DNA from: Bacteroidia bacterium
Lineage (GTDB): Bacteria; Bacteroidota; Bacteroidia; Flavobacteriales_D; Cryomorphaceae
Assembly: GCA_030427905.1 (NCBI GenBank)
Contig: JAUICL010000010.1
Location: 1 to 64,000, forward strand
Length of the DNA: 64,000 nucleotides
Direction: 5' to 3'
Part shown: piece after piece, positions 10,149-19,046 of the stretch
How the letters are laid out: every line of letters starts with the position of its first letter
Numbering within the stretch: the stretch's first letter is position 1
Position numbers and translations under genes: made by a program
Notes under the pieces: generated by a model
The model's input: only the letters and a program-made list of their open reading frames with translations
The model's database searches: none
Told to the model about the DNA's origin: nothing

Positions 10149-10655
10149 ATGAGAAAAATCTTTTTTTCAATTATTGCCACTGCTGGACTTGTAGCTTGTG
10201 GTCAAACCGAAGAAAAAGCAGTTGAAGCACAGGAAGTGCAAGTAGAAGAAGTAGAAGCCAGTATGTATTTCTACGGAGACACAATCACCGAAGAAAATGC
10301 CATGACAGTTGAGCAATTTCAGTCAGCTATGGAAGGAAAGGATAGCCTTTCTGTGAAAATGACGGCTAGCATCAATGAAACTTGCCAAGTGAAAGGCTGT
10401 TGGATGACCCTAGACATGGGAGAAGGAGAGGAGATGCGAGTTAAGTTTAAAGACTATGGCTTCTTTGTTCCTACAGAAGGAGTAGAAGGCAAAACAACAA
10501 TTATTGAAGGTTATGCTTTCACAGATACCATTTCGGTAGACATGCTAAAGCACTTAGCCGAAGACGGTGGAGCAACTGAAGAAGAAATTTTAGCGATTAC
10601 TGAACCAGAAATAGGTGTAAACTTTGAAGCTACTGGGGTGATCATAAAGGAGTAA
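10149..10655 (+). CDS. DUF4920 domain lipoprotein
   Basis: Small lipoprotein of 168 residues: the signal peptide ends in a lipobox LVAC with Cys17 as the lipidated residue, followed by an acidic linker. The rest matches the DUF4920 family, recognised by the CQVKGCWMTL segment (two cysteines) and the later FKDYGFFVP stretch. Function is unknown; some DUF4920 proteins sit near copper or heme proteins, but no such neighbour is present here. It has its own -7 element and terminator, so it appears monocistronic. Confidence 0.87.
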   Translation: MRKIFFSIIATAGLVACGQTEEKAVEAQEVQVEEVEASMYFYGDTITEENAMTVEQFQSAMEGKDSLSVKMTASINETCQVKGCWMTLDMGEGEEMRVKFKDYGFFVPTEGVEGKTTIIEGYAFTDTISVDMLKHLAEDGGATEEEILAITEPEIGVNFEATGVIIKE

Positions 10656-10676
10656 TTATCATTCTGTCAATGAGTT

Positions 10677-10706
10677 AATCCCTTCCAATTGGTAGGGATT
10701 TTTTTT
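10677..10706 (+). terminator. Intrinsic terminator after the DUF4920 gene
   Basis: AATCCCT pairs with AGGGATT around a self-complementary CCAATTGG core; an eight-T run follows. Confidence 0.85.
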
Positions 10707-10764
10707 GCTTTACACTAGCCGTCTTCGGCATTATTGCCTTAGAGCTTGCCAACTCGACAAATCC

Positions 10765-10796
10765 TTGTAATTCATCTATGAAAATAGTTAAATTTG
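10765..10796 (+). promoter_or_regulatory. Two-box Bacteroidota promoter before the T9SS cargo gene
   Basis: TTG at 10765-10767 and TAAATTTG at 10789-10796 are 21 bases apart, close to the -33/-7 spacing of the Bacteroidota housekeeping sigma factor. The predicted leader is about 25 nt. Confidence 0.6.
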
Positions 10797-10824
10797 GCAT
10801 GAATAGAACTAATCCGCGATCAAC

Positions 10825-13566
10825 ATGAAACAACGTTTTACGCTTCTGTCTGTGTTGTCTATACTAGGCTTGCTCTTCTCAGTGAGTATTAGTGCACAAT
10901 CGGGCAATAATTGCAATAATGCAATTCCCCTAACAGTAAATATTAATAACTGTTCATTTACCCAAGTTACCAATGAAGGGTTGACGAATAGTGGACAAGC
11001 TCCGACAGTTTGTACCGGTTTCGCTGGTGGTGACTTGTGGCTTTCTCTAGTAGCCCCACCTTCAGGCGAAGTCGCTATTTCATCACAGTTTATTTTTGGA
11101 ACATCAAATTTGTTGATGAACATAAACATGGCTGCCTACACAGGTACTTGTGGTTCGCTCACTCAGGTTGATTGCGATGAAGATAGCGGTCCTGGAAATT
11201 ACCCAGCAATGACTTTGTCTGGTCTTACACCTGGACAAACCGTATTCCTTCAGTTTTGGGATGTAGATAATAATCAACAATCTCCTTTCGAAGTTTGTGC
11301 GAATGGAACACCTGTGTGTACTTCTCCAACAGCTAGCTTCACACCAAGTTGTGCAGGCAATAACGAGTACGAAGTTGATGTAAATATTACGAGTCTCGGA
11401 GATGCAACTGAAGTTGCGATTACTGATGAAAATGGAGCTTTTGTATCGGGAATTACCACTACCGGTGTATACACAGTGGGACCTTTTGACTTAGGCAGTG
11501 AAGTTACTTTGACCGTAGAGCATGCAGAAGATATGTCGTGTAATGTATCAGAAACAGTAAGCGACATCGGGTTGGGTTGTGAAAATGTATTGACTTGCGG
11601 GTCGCCTTTGGCTCAATCGTACTGCTACGGCAATAATGAAAGTTTTGGGTTCTTGTATACGTCACCGTCTTTGAGCGATGTTACCATTACGTTCACCGAT
11701 GGTCTAATTACCCAAATTGGAGATGACCGACTTCGCATCAGAAACGGAAGCAATGCATCTGCTCCGGTTATTTACGATAGCAATAACCAACCAAACAACC
11801 CCGATCAGGAGGTAGACCTAGCTGGTCTTGTGCGCGTTGCTGATTCTGGATCTATGTATGTACAAATCACAACAGATGTTGGAGGTTCTTGCCAAGATGG
11901 AAGCCTTGGATTAGGTGGTGGCTGGAGCTGGACAGTGGATTGTTCTACCGATGGGGGATATTGTATTGGTATTCCAGAATTAGAATCTGAAGTGACATTC
12001 GCAGCTTCAAATGGCGTGTTTGATTTGGCAGAAGCAGGTTATTCAGGTCTTGCACAATGCGATGGCCCAGGAAGTAACCCAGATATGTTTTTCAAATTTA
12101 CGGCAGTAGGTTCTGTAACTTACTTTCAGGTAGATGCTTCTGGTGATTTCGACCCGGTAATTGAGATTTTCGACGCTTGTGGTGGATCGCAATTAGCTTG
12201 TGTGAACGATGATGGTCCTGGCCAAGATGAATTGACATGGCTTACTGGCTTGACAGTTGGCCAGGAATACGCTTATCGAGTTTACAATGCTGGTAGTGGT
12301 AACCCTGTATCTACAGTATTTACCACAGGAGTACGACATATACCACAAGTGCAGTTGCGAACATTTGATTGTGGTGCGACTGATTTAGTAGCCAATAGTA
12401 TAATCAGATCAAATTGGCCAGTTCCAAACACGATGGTTAGCGGCTTTGTATTTGAGTTCACAGAGCTCGAAGCTCCTTTCAATGTTTACGAAGTACCTTC
12501 ACCAAACGGAGCTAACCCTCAGTTTAGAATCTATTGGTTTGACGATTTTGAGTATGGTAGATCATACAGTGTTCGCACAAAAGTGAGAATGTACGAAGGA
12601 CCAAATGAAAGTGATTATGGCCCTGCTTGTACCATTACCATGGCTTCGGAAGCTGTTTCTGCTCTGCAGCCGCAATACGCTGATCAGTTCTACCAGTTCT
12701 GCGATGTGGTTCGTGCTGTGCCAGTATCTCAAGCTACCAATTACCGCTGGGTATTCGATGATGGTGTAGAAACTATCGAGTACAACTCAAACAGTGGAAA
12801 TTACTTTTGCTCTTTGCAAAATGTAAATGGTCTCGAAATGGCTACATCCTATACGGTTGAAGTTTTTGTGACGTCACAAGGGACAGAAAGTACTACGAGT
12901 ATACCGCGTACCATTAATATGTTGAATTCAGTACCAAATACTCAACTCAATCCAAATTTCGTGGCATGTGGGTCTACTGTTCCAATTTCATCTAATACAC
13001 AAGCATTCAATGTTTGTGCAGCCGATTACTATACATTCAGATTCACTAACACGGTGACACAAGAGCAGATTGAGAAAATCCGACCAAATCGTGTTATAGT
13101 TTTCAGTCAGGTAAATGGCCTTGAGGAAGGAGAGTCTTACAATGTGGCGGTTAAGGCATTTGCCGGAGGTATAGATGGTGATTACTCCACTGAGTGTGCC
13201 GTGTCATTTGCATTGCCACCAGGTTTTGCTGAAAATGATGATGAAATAGTTGGATTTACTGAAGAAACAGAGAATTCATCAAATGATGACTTGCTTGTGA
13301 AATCTGCATTGAATGTATATCCTAATCCAATTAGTGATGGAGAGACGTTAATTACGATTACAGATCTTCAAACATCTCAGCAAGATGTGATGATCCGCGT
13401 TATGGACTTGAGTGGACGTGTAGTTGCTACTGAGCGATTTGGCAATATGGGGTCTGATTTTAACGCCGTACTTCATCTCGACGACAAAGTGTCAACAGGT
13501 GTTTATATCCTAACAGCGACTGTTGATGGTGAATTGATTGAAACAACGAAACTTATAGTAGAATAA
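10825..13566 (+). CDS. Secreted multidomain T9SS cargo protein
   Basis: Extracellular or cell-surface protein of 913 residues with a signal peptide (1-24, ending ISAQ) and a type A T9SS sorting domain at about 830-913 (NVYPNPISDGETLITI, VMDLSGRVV, GVYILTATV). Between them are Cys-rich, beta-sandwich-like modules: an N-terminal segment with GGDLWLSLVAP, a CUB-like central part around residues 265-385, a segment with DMFFKFTAVGS resembling pre-peptidase C-terminal domains, and two fibronectin-like repeats around 520-800. No catalytic motif was recognised, so adhesion or matrix roles are guesses. It is flanked by its own promoter and terminator. Confidence 0.88.
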   Translation: MKQRFTLLSVLSILGLLFSVSISAQSGNNCNNAIPLTVNINNCSFTQVTNEGLTNSGQAPTVCTGFAGGDLWLSLVAPPSGEVAISSQFIFGTSNLLMNINMAAYTGTCGSLTQVDCDEDSGPGNYPAMTLSGLTPGQTVFLQFWDVDNNQQSPFEVCANGTPVCTSPTASFTPSCAGNNEYEVDVNITSLGDATEVAITDENGAFVSGITTTGVYTVGPFDLGSEVTLTVEHAEDMSCNVSETVSDIGLGCENVLTCGSPLAQSYCYGNNESFGFLYTSPSLSDVTITFTDGLITQIGDDRLRIRNGSNASAPVIYDSNNQPNNPDQEVDLAGLVRVADSGSMYVQITTDVGGSCQDGSLGLGGGWSWTVDCSTDGGYCIGIPELESEVTFAASNGVFDLAEAGYSGLAQCDGPGSNPDMFFKFTAVGSVTYFQVDASGDFDPVIEIFDACGGSQLACVNDDGPGQDELTWLTGLTVGQEYAYRVYNAGSGNPVSTVFTTGVRHIPQVQLRTFDCGATDLVANSIIRSNWPVPNTMVSGFVFEFTELEAPFNVYEVPSPNGANPQFRIYWFDDFEYGRSYSVRTKVRMYEGPNESDYGPACTITMASEAVSALQPQYADQFYQFCDVVRAVPVSQATNYRWVFDDGVETIEYNSNSGNYFCSLQNVNGLEMATSYTVEVFVTSQGTESTTSIPRTINMLNSVPNTQLNPNFVACGSTVPISSNTQAFNVCAADYYTFRFTNTVTQEQIEKIRPNRVIVFSQVNGLEEGESYNVAVKAFAGGIDGDYSTECAVSFALPPGFAENDDEIVGFTEETENSSNDDLLVKSALNVYPNPISDGETLITITDLQTSQQDVMIRVMDLSGRVVATERFGNMGSDFNAVLHLDDKVSTGVYILTATVDGELIETTKLIVE

Positions 13567-13585
13567 AACCAATCAGTCTACAATG

Positions 13586-13619
13586 AAAAATCCCCGACAT
13601 TGGTCGGGGATTTTTTTTT
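13586..13619 (+). terminator. Strong intrinsic terminator
   Basis: AATCCCCGAC pairs with GTCGGGGATT around an ATTG loop. Upstream adenines extend the stem and nine thymines follow. Confidence 0.92.
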
Positions 13620-13645
13620 GCTCGATTCGAATTTACATACATTTG
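13617..13645 (+). promoter_or_regulatory. Promoter of the fused E1 gene
   Basis: TACATTTG at 13638-13645 matches TAnnTTTG exactly. A TTTG at 13617-13620 lies 17 bases upstream, slightly closer than usual, at the end of the preceding terminator. Leader about 19 nt. Confidence 0.5.
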
Positions 13646-13664
13646 ATTCTCCAATACACAAGGA

Positions 13665-15665
13665 ATGATAACTGCTGAACAAAGGCAAACCACTTACGAG
13701 AGAAAAGGCTTAACAGACGATGAACTGATTGCGGTTTATCGCAATATTCTCAAGCCGAGGATGATTGAAGAAAAGATGCTTAGCCAGCTTCGTCAAGGAA
13801 AAATATCAAAGTGGTTTTCCGGTATTGGTCAGGAAGCGATCAGTGTGGGGGTAACAATGGCGCTCAACTCAGATGAGTACATCCTTCCTATGCACCGAAA
13901 CTTGGGTGTGTTCACAACTCGTGGAATTCCACTCGCGCGGCTTTTTTCGCAGTTTCAAGGAAAACTAAATGGGTTTACCAAAGGGCGAGATCGCTCTTTT
14001 CACTTTGGCGTAAAGGACTCAAAAATAGTTGGGATGATCTCTCACTTGGGGCCGCAACTTGGGATTGCCGATGGTATTGGTCTGGCGGATTTATTGGAAG
14101 GTAAGAATGGAGTTACAGCGGTTTTTACAGGTGATGGTGGAGCAAGTGAAGGTGACTTCCACGAGAGTTTGAATGTGGCTGCCGTCTGGAATCTCCCAGT
14201 AATGTTTGTGGTCGAAAACAATGGCTACGGACTCTCAACTCCTTCTAGCGAACAGTTCAAATTCGATTATTTTATCGACAAAGGACCCGGCTACGGCATG
14301 GAAACTCTTCAAATAGCGGGAAACAATGTCATCGAAGTTTACACGAAGCTAAGAGACCTGGCGGCTGACATCCGTAAGAATCCCCGTCCTGTGCTTGTTG
14401 AATGTCTCACTTTCAGAATGCGTGGCCATGAAGAAGCTTCTGGAACGAAGTACGTTCCTCAAGAGCTAATGGATGAATGGGGTAAAAAAGACCCAGTTGA
14501 AAACCTTGAATCTTTTCTTTTGGAAGATGGTGTGCTTACCGAAGCTTCGGTAGCAGAGATTCGACAGGAATTTAAGCAAGAGATAAATGATTCACTTAAG
14601 GCCGCGTTCGCTGAACCTGCCATCTCGGCTTCTTTAGAAACAGAAGTCAATGACCTCTACGCGCCGTTTGATTATACCGAAACTAAGCCAAGTGATACTA
14701 CCAAAGAACTAAGGTTAGTAGATGCCGTTTCTGAAGCGCTTAGTGAAGCTATGGTGAAGCATCCGAATCTCGTGCTGATGGGGCAGGACATAGGCGATTA
14801 TGGCGGAGTTTTTAAAGTGACTGAAGGTTTTGTCGAGAAATTTGGGCGCGATCGTGTGCGAAATACCCCGCTTTGCGAAGCGGCTATCCTTGGTGCTGGT
14901 CTAGGGCTCTCCATTCGAGGAATGAAGGCCATGGTTGAAATGCAGTTTGCCGATTTCGTTACCGAAGGCTTTAACCAAATAGTCAATAACTTGGCGAAGA
15001 TTCATTATCGATGGGGGCAAAATGCCGATGTAGTTGTGCGGATGCCAACGGGTGCTGGGGTTCAGGCCGGTCCATTCCATTCCCAAAGCAATGAAGCCTG
15101 GTTTACTCATACTCCTGGTTTAAGGGTAGTTTATCCAGCTTTTCCAGCTGATGCAAAAGGGCTTTTACTCACGGCTTTTGAAGACCCCAACCCTGTCATG
15201 TTCTTTGAGCATAAGGCGCTATACCGATCGTACAAAGGCGAAGTCCCCGAAGGGTACTACACCATTCCATTTGGAAAAGCTGCAACTATAAAAGAAGGAG
15301 CCGATTTGTCTATCATTACCTACGGAATGGGTGTACATTGGGCTTTGGATGTGGTGGATTCATTCCCAGATATTTCCATTGAAATAATAGACTTGCGAAC
15401 TCTATCTCCACTTGATACCGAAGCAATATACACGTCCGTTAAGAAAACGGGTAGAGCGGTGGTTTTGCATGAAGATTCGCTCACAGGTGGAATAGGAGCT
15501 GATATTTCAGCTCTGATACAGGAGAACTGTTTCGAATCACTCGACGCACCAGTTCAGCGGTGCGCAAGCCTCGATACACCAGTCCCATTTGCGGGTGTAT
15601 TAGAAGATCAGTTCTTAGCGAAAGGAAGACTGAAAGAAGCTATTGAGCGTCTTCTTTCTTACTAA
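13665..15665 (+). CDS. 2-oxoacid (branched-chain type) dehydrogenase E1, alpha and beta subunits fused
   Basis: Thiamine-diphosphate enzyme that oxidatively decarboxylates a 2-oxoacid and passes the acyl group to lipoyl-E2. The single 666-residue chain joins both E1 subunits. The alpha part (about 20-330) has GIGQEA, the TPP motif GDGGASEGDFHES at about 156 and the closing ENNGYGLSTP near 184. The beta part (about 345-666) has LMGQDIGDYGGVFKVTEG, QFADFV, and TGAGVQAGPFHSQ. Two-domain fusions of this kind are common in Bacteroidota and usually annotated as branched-chain 2-oxoacid dehydrogenase E1. E2 and E3 genes are not in the window. The 3' end overlaps the convergent methyltransferase gene by 26 bases. 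Confidence 0.93.
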   Translation: MITAEQRQTTYERKGLTDDELIAVYRNILKPRMIEEKMLSQLRQGKISKWFSGIGQEAISVGVTMALNSDEYILPMHRNLGVFTTRGIPLARLFSQFQGKLNGFTKGRDRSFHFGVKDSKIVGMISHLGPQLGIADGIGLADLLEGKNGVTAVFTGDGGASEGDFHESLNVAAVWNLPVMFVVENNGYGLSTPSSEQFKFDYFIDKGPGYGMETLQIAGNNVIEVYTKLRDLAADIRKNPRPVLVECLTFRMRGHEEASGTKYVPQELMDEWGKKDPVENLESFLLEDGVLTEASVAEIRQEFKQEINDSLKAAFAEPAISASLETEVNDLYAPFDYTETKPSDTTKELRLVDAVSEALSEAMVKHPNLVLMGQDIGDYGGVFKVTEGFVEKFGRDRVRNTPLCEAAILGAGLGLSIRGMKAMVEMQFADFVTEGFNQIVNNLAKIHYRWGQNADVVVRMPTGAGVQAGPFHSQSNEAWFTHTPGLRVVYPAFPADAKGLLLTAFEDPNPVMFFEHKALYRSYKGEVPEGYYTIPFGKAATIKEGADLSIITYGMGVHWALDVVDSFPDISIEIIDLRTLSPLDTEAIYTSVKKTGRAVVLHEDSLTGGIGADISALIQENCFESLDAPVQRCASLDTPVPFAGVLEDQFLAKGRLKEAIERLLSY

Positions 15666-16854
15666 CTTTTTTACCTGCATAGAGCCTGAACCCGACGTAT
15701 TTGCAATGGAGTTTTCCGTTCATTACATGATGGGTGTCGAAAGTTCTTAGTCCAATTGATTTTAACGCGTAGTCATCACTAGAAATAATCCAAGCCCAAT
15801 AGCCGGCAAAGTCTTTTTTAAGCTTGTCACCAATTTCCTTGTACATCTTGTCAATGTGTCTAACGGAAAGCCGTTCACCGTATGGCGGGTTCATGATCAA
15901 AAATGCCGGACCTTTCGGTGGCTTTATATCGAAGAAGTTACCCATGCTCAACTCGATGGCATCATCTAACTGTGCGGCCGCCGCAGCTTTACGCGCTATG
16001 TTGATGGCTTTAAAATCGTTGTCGTAGCCAATTATTCGAACAGAGTTTTCTCGGATGCGATTTACCGTAGCTTCTCGAATTACTTCGTACAGATCGGGGT
16101 CAAAGTCTTTCCAATGCATAAATGCGAAGCGAGGACGTAGCAGACCAGGGGCAATGCTGTTTGCGATCATTGCCGCTTCGATGCAAAGTGTTGCACTTCC
16201 ACACATTCCATCTATAAAGTCGGTTTTTCCATCGTACCCAGCAATCAGCAGCATTCCTGCAGCCAAGCATTCATTTAATGGAGCGGCAGAATCTTTCTGG
16301 CGATAGCCGCGCATATTTAACGGAGCTCCCGAGCTGTCTAGAGATATGGTGACTTGATCACCGTAAATTTTTAAGTGTACAACAATTTCGGGATCGTCTG
16401 AATCAATACTCGGTCGCTGGCCCGTAATGTTCCTGAATCGATCTACAATACCATCTTTACACCTTAAGGTGGTGTAGTGGCTATTGGTGAAATTTCCACC
16501 AGAAATGGTAGATCGAATTAGAAAAGTACGACGGACATCAAAAAGTGATTCCCATTCAATGTTCTTTACGGAATTGTAGAGCGCATCATCATCTTTTGCC
16601 TTGAAGTTTTTTATCGGCCGAAGAATACGCAGCGCTGTTCTCAGTCTGAGATTGGCTTTGTAAATCAGGTCCTTATCGGCTAAGAAACGCACAGCGCGCT
16701 TGCTAACTCTTACATCATTAGCTCCAATGTCGGTTAATTCTTTAGCGAGCACATCTTCCATGCCCATCAGCGTAGTGGCCACCACCGGAAACCGATTAGG
16801 ATCCCATTTCTTTCTTCCCTGTTGAGGTTTAGCCCCCCGCTTTCTTCGCTCCAT
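15640..16854 (-). CDS. THUMP-domain class I rRNA methyltransferase (RlmL-type)
   Basis: Probable 23S rRNA guanine-N2 methyltransferase of the RlmL/K N-terminal half family, 404 residues. A basic N-terminal tail precedes a ferredoxin-like and THUMP RNA-binding region (about 20-165), then a Rossmann methyltransferase domain with GSATLCIEAA (motif I area) and the catalytic NPPYGERL motif at about 320-327, the signature of N2-guanine or N6-adenine methylation. It is the last gene of a tightly packed minus-strand run; its start overlaps the SUI1-type gene by 26 bases. The specific target guanine cannot be assigned. Confidence 0.9.
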   Translation of the reverse strand: MERRKRGAKPQQGRKKWDPNRFPVVATTLMGMEDVLAKELTDIGANDVRVSKRAVRFLADKDLIYKANLRLRTALRILRPIKNFKAKDDDALYNSVKNIEWESLFDVRRTFLIRSTISGGNFTNSHYTTLRCKDGIVDRFRNITGQRPSIDSDDPEIVVHLKIYGDQVTISLDSSGAPLNMRGYRQKDSAAPLNECLAAGMLLIAGYDGKTDFIDGMCGSATLCIEAAMIANSIAPGLLRPRFAFMHWKDFDPDLYEVIREATVNRIRENSVRIIGYDNDFKAINIARKAAAAAQLDDAIELSMGNFFDIKPPKGPAFLIMNPPYGERLSVRHIDKMYKEIGDKLKKDFAGYWAWIISSDDYALKSIGLRTFDTHHVMNGKLHCKYVGFRLYAGKKVSKKEDAQ

Positions 16855-17164
16855 ATCCTTGTTTTGTCAAGTAGTTTAATATTTTATCTCGGTGATCTCC
16901 TTGTATTAGAATCTCTCCGTTTTTGGCACTTCCGCCAACCCCGCACAATTTTTTTAACTCTCCACCTAGTTCTTTGAGGTCATCTGCTGAACCGACGAAG
17001 TCTTTTACAACGCTCACCACTTTTCCCCCACCTTTTCTGTCCAACCAGATTTTTAGGTTTTGTTGGGAAGCATCGAGTGTTTCATCTTCACGATCTGATT
17101 CGTAATCATAACTATAATTAGGATTCGTGCTGTACACTACATTTACTTTCTTCTTCTTACTCAT
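16829..17164 (-). CDS. SUI1/eIF1-like translation factor (YciH family)
   Basis: Small basic protein of 111 residues. A variable N-terminus is followed by the SUI1 domain (about 30-108), identified by LDRKGGGKVVSVVKDFVG, the KKLCGVGGSAKNGEI stretch and the IQGDHRDKILNYL end. In eukaryotes eIF1 monitors start-codon choice; E. coli YciH has an analogous fidelity role in vitro. Its start overlaps the DinB gene stop by four bases (ATGA), indicating translational coupling. Confidence 0.92.
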   Translation of the reverse strand: MSKKKKVNVVYSTNPNYSYDYESDREDETLDASQQNLKIWLDRKGGGKVVSVVKDFVGSADDLKELGGELKKLCGVGGSAKNGEILIQGDHRDKILNYLTKQGYGAKKAGG

Positions 17165-17685
17165 GATGTTCTTTCCTTAATCTGTTCGGCGTGACGCTTA
17201 AAGTGAGCCACCAAAAAATCCATGGTTTGGTAAATCGTCAAGCGGCCTGCCAGGGGATGCCTGAAAAAAGCACGTTTCGCCGTGTCGGGTGTAAAAGTAC
17301 CTAGAACTGTTGCTAGCTCCGCTCGATTAGAAATTAAATCTAACTTCAATTTCCCATAGTCAATTTCACCTTTCACAGACCCAACTACTTTCGGGGCCTT
17401 GAATTTCTTTTGGTAGTTATTCAATGCTCTTTGAAGCATTTTACTCCGAAACCACGAGTTTAAGCCTCCTTTTTTGACAGTTTCAGCTGGGGCTTGACAC
17501 TTCTTCTCTAGGTACTTTGTTGTGCCCATTTCCGAAATGTACAGGTGGTTCAAGATTTCCAGGGCATTCCACTGATCGTTCAAATCTTTCGAAAGTACTT
17601 CTTCTGGAACGGTGTCCATATAGCTTATGGTGGATTTAAGCACCAGCTCTAACTCGTCGAATTTTTCTTGCAGACCTTTTATCAT
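17161..17685 (-). CDS. DinB-family protein
   Basis: Predicted four-helix bundle of 174 residues. DinB/YfiT family features are seen: an N-terminal helix followed by QWNALEILNHL, and a C-terminal helix with VAHFKRHAEQI whose histidines normally help bind a metal. Members act in thiol-transferase or DNA-damage-linked roles; the function here is unknown. I start at ATG 17685 because it forms an ATGA overlap with the DUF4105 stop, like the other junctions in this run. An ATG at 17724 would add 13 residues inside the previous gene. Confidence 0.82.
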   Translation of the reverse strand: MIKGLQEKFDELELVLKSTISYMDTVPEEVLSKDLNDQWNALEILNHLYISEMGTTKYLEKKCQAPAETVKKGGLNSWFRSKMLQRALNNYQKKFKAPKVVGSVKGEIDYGKLKLDLISNRAELATVLGTFTPDTAKRAFFRHPLAGRLTIYQTMDFLVAHFKRHAEQIKERTS

Positions 17686-18839
17686 GTCGATTTCGGTTTT
17701 AAGTGGAAGCGTTTTTTCTGCCAAGCCCAGCTTCTTACAGCTAAGGTAAGGATGATGGGCATAGCAGCTGCGTGAAAATCTTGAGGAATAAAAATCCAGA
17801 AAACCACAATCGAGAACATAAGGGTCGAATGGATTTTAAAGAATCTGCTGATAGGTCTATTTCTGATCAACAGCCACGCTCCATAAATCCATGTTGGGGT
17901 AGCCCAAAAAAGGTTGAAGTTCATTTTGGTTTCGGCGTGGGAGGTAACAAACCAAAGTAGTGCAATTAGGATCCCGATCACACCAACCGAAAGGAAGAAG
18001 GCGACATCAAACCATCTTAAGGCTTTTGCCGGAAGGAATAAAGACGCAATCATGGCTACGATAAAAACCGTCCAAAAAATCCAGTTGATCTTGTTTGGGG
18101 CTATAGAAGAGTGGGGTGAATCGCTGATGATATCTCCTTTGGTTTTTACGAGGGGACGTCCATCTAGGGTAGCTCCATCAACGTAATTCATGAGAAAATC
18201 AGGAAGAAACATGCGTTCGCGCTGATTTGGGATAGCATCACAAGGTTTGCCCAGGGCAATATCTATCCCTAGATCGCTCCAAGGGTGCCCAGTCAAGTAT
18301 AGATCGAGGATATGTCTATACGAAGCCGTATCGCCTTCATTTCTTGGATACACTAGTCTTTCGCCTAAAACTGATTCAAATACATCTCGCGGACGTGTGC
18401 TGCAATTGTCAGTCAAAAACCGATATCGATAAGATCGGTTATCGGGCTGGGAATTTGTTTCAAGATACTGGAAAATGGCATTTTTGTCTACTTGCTCCAG
18501 ATCGAGTAACTGATATTTGACCCATCGCTTTTCATATTGGTAAGACGCCACAAATCTCTCAGAAGATGTGACATTCAAGAAGTAGTCCAACTCACCTTGA
18601 CAAAACTTGAGATAGAAGTTTGGTGTATCAAAATCAAAAGTTCCGTAGTTGTATACTTTATCAATTCCGAGTTGCGGATCGCTTACCCAAATAGCCGTGT
18701 GCCCAAAAGTCGAATAAAGCTCATCACCTGGGCCGCAAGTAAGTAACAAAACCTGTCCCTGATCAGAAAGGCTTTGACCTATTGCAGAAAAATTAAAACC
18801 TAGAAGTAAGGTGACCAGAAAATTCCGAAACCAGCGCAT
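17682..18839 (-). CDS. DUF4105 / Lnb N-terminal periplasmic domain membrane protein
   Basis: 385-residue envelope protein: signal peptide (1-21, ending AIGQ), a periplasmic DUF4105 domain (about 25-240) with CGPGDELYSTFGHTAIWV, YNYGTFDF and DNCSTRPRDVFE, then four or so membrane helices (about 255-380). The same periplasmic domain occurs in Lnb, the lipoprotein N-acyltransferase of Bacteroides, where Cys and His act in acyl transfer; Cys and His are kept here (inference of shared chemistry). First gene of a four-gene minus-strand operon with DinB, SUI1 and the rRNA methyltransferase. A TATTTTCG box sits three bases before the ATG. Confidence 0.85.
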   Translation of the reverse strand: MRWFRNFLVTLLLGFNFSAIGQSLSDQGQVLLLTCGPGDELYSTFGHTAIWVSDPQLGIDKVYNYGTFDFDTPNFYLKFCQGELDYFLNVTSSERFVASYQYEKRWVKYQLLDLEQVDKNAIFQYLETNSQPDNRSYRYRFLTDNCSTRPRDVFESVLGERLVYPRNEGDTASYRHILDLYLTGHPWSDLGIDIALGKPCDAIPNQRERMFLPDFLMNYVDGATLDGRPLVKTKGDIISDSPHSSIAPNKINWIFWTVFIVAMIASLFLPAKALRWFDVAFFLSVGVIGILIALLWFVTSHAETKMNFNLFWATPTWIYGAWLLIRNRPISRFFKIHSTLMFSIVVFWIFIPQDFHAAAMPIILTLAVRSWAWQKKRFHLKPKST

Positions 18840-18842
18840 CCC

Positions 18843-18850
18843 GCGAAAAT
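18843..18850 (-). promoter_or_regulatory. Possible -7 element before the DUF4105 gene
   Basis: Reads TATTTTCG on the minus strand, one mismatch from TAnnTTTG, three bases from the ATG. The 207-nt divergent gap (18840-19046) shows no other feature beyond a second TATTTTCG at 18978-18985 on the plus strand, which could serve the glycosyltransferase genes. Confidence 0.35.
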
Positions 18851-19046
18851 AGGAATATTAGGAATGATCGCTGGAAATATCCGGCATCGTATCAAATGTA
18901 TCTTACCATCAATCTTTGATTTTGTAGAAAACCAAGTTATCGGAATTCTGGTGTTGCGTTGGTACGAACTTGATTCTTATTTTCGCCCACTTTAGATTTA
19001 GGAGATGTGTATCTCGTATATAGTTGTGAGCAATTGAAAGAACAAA

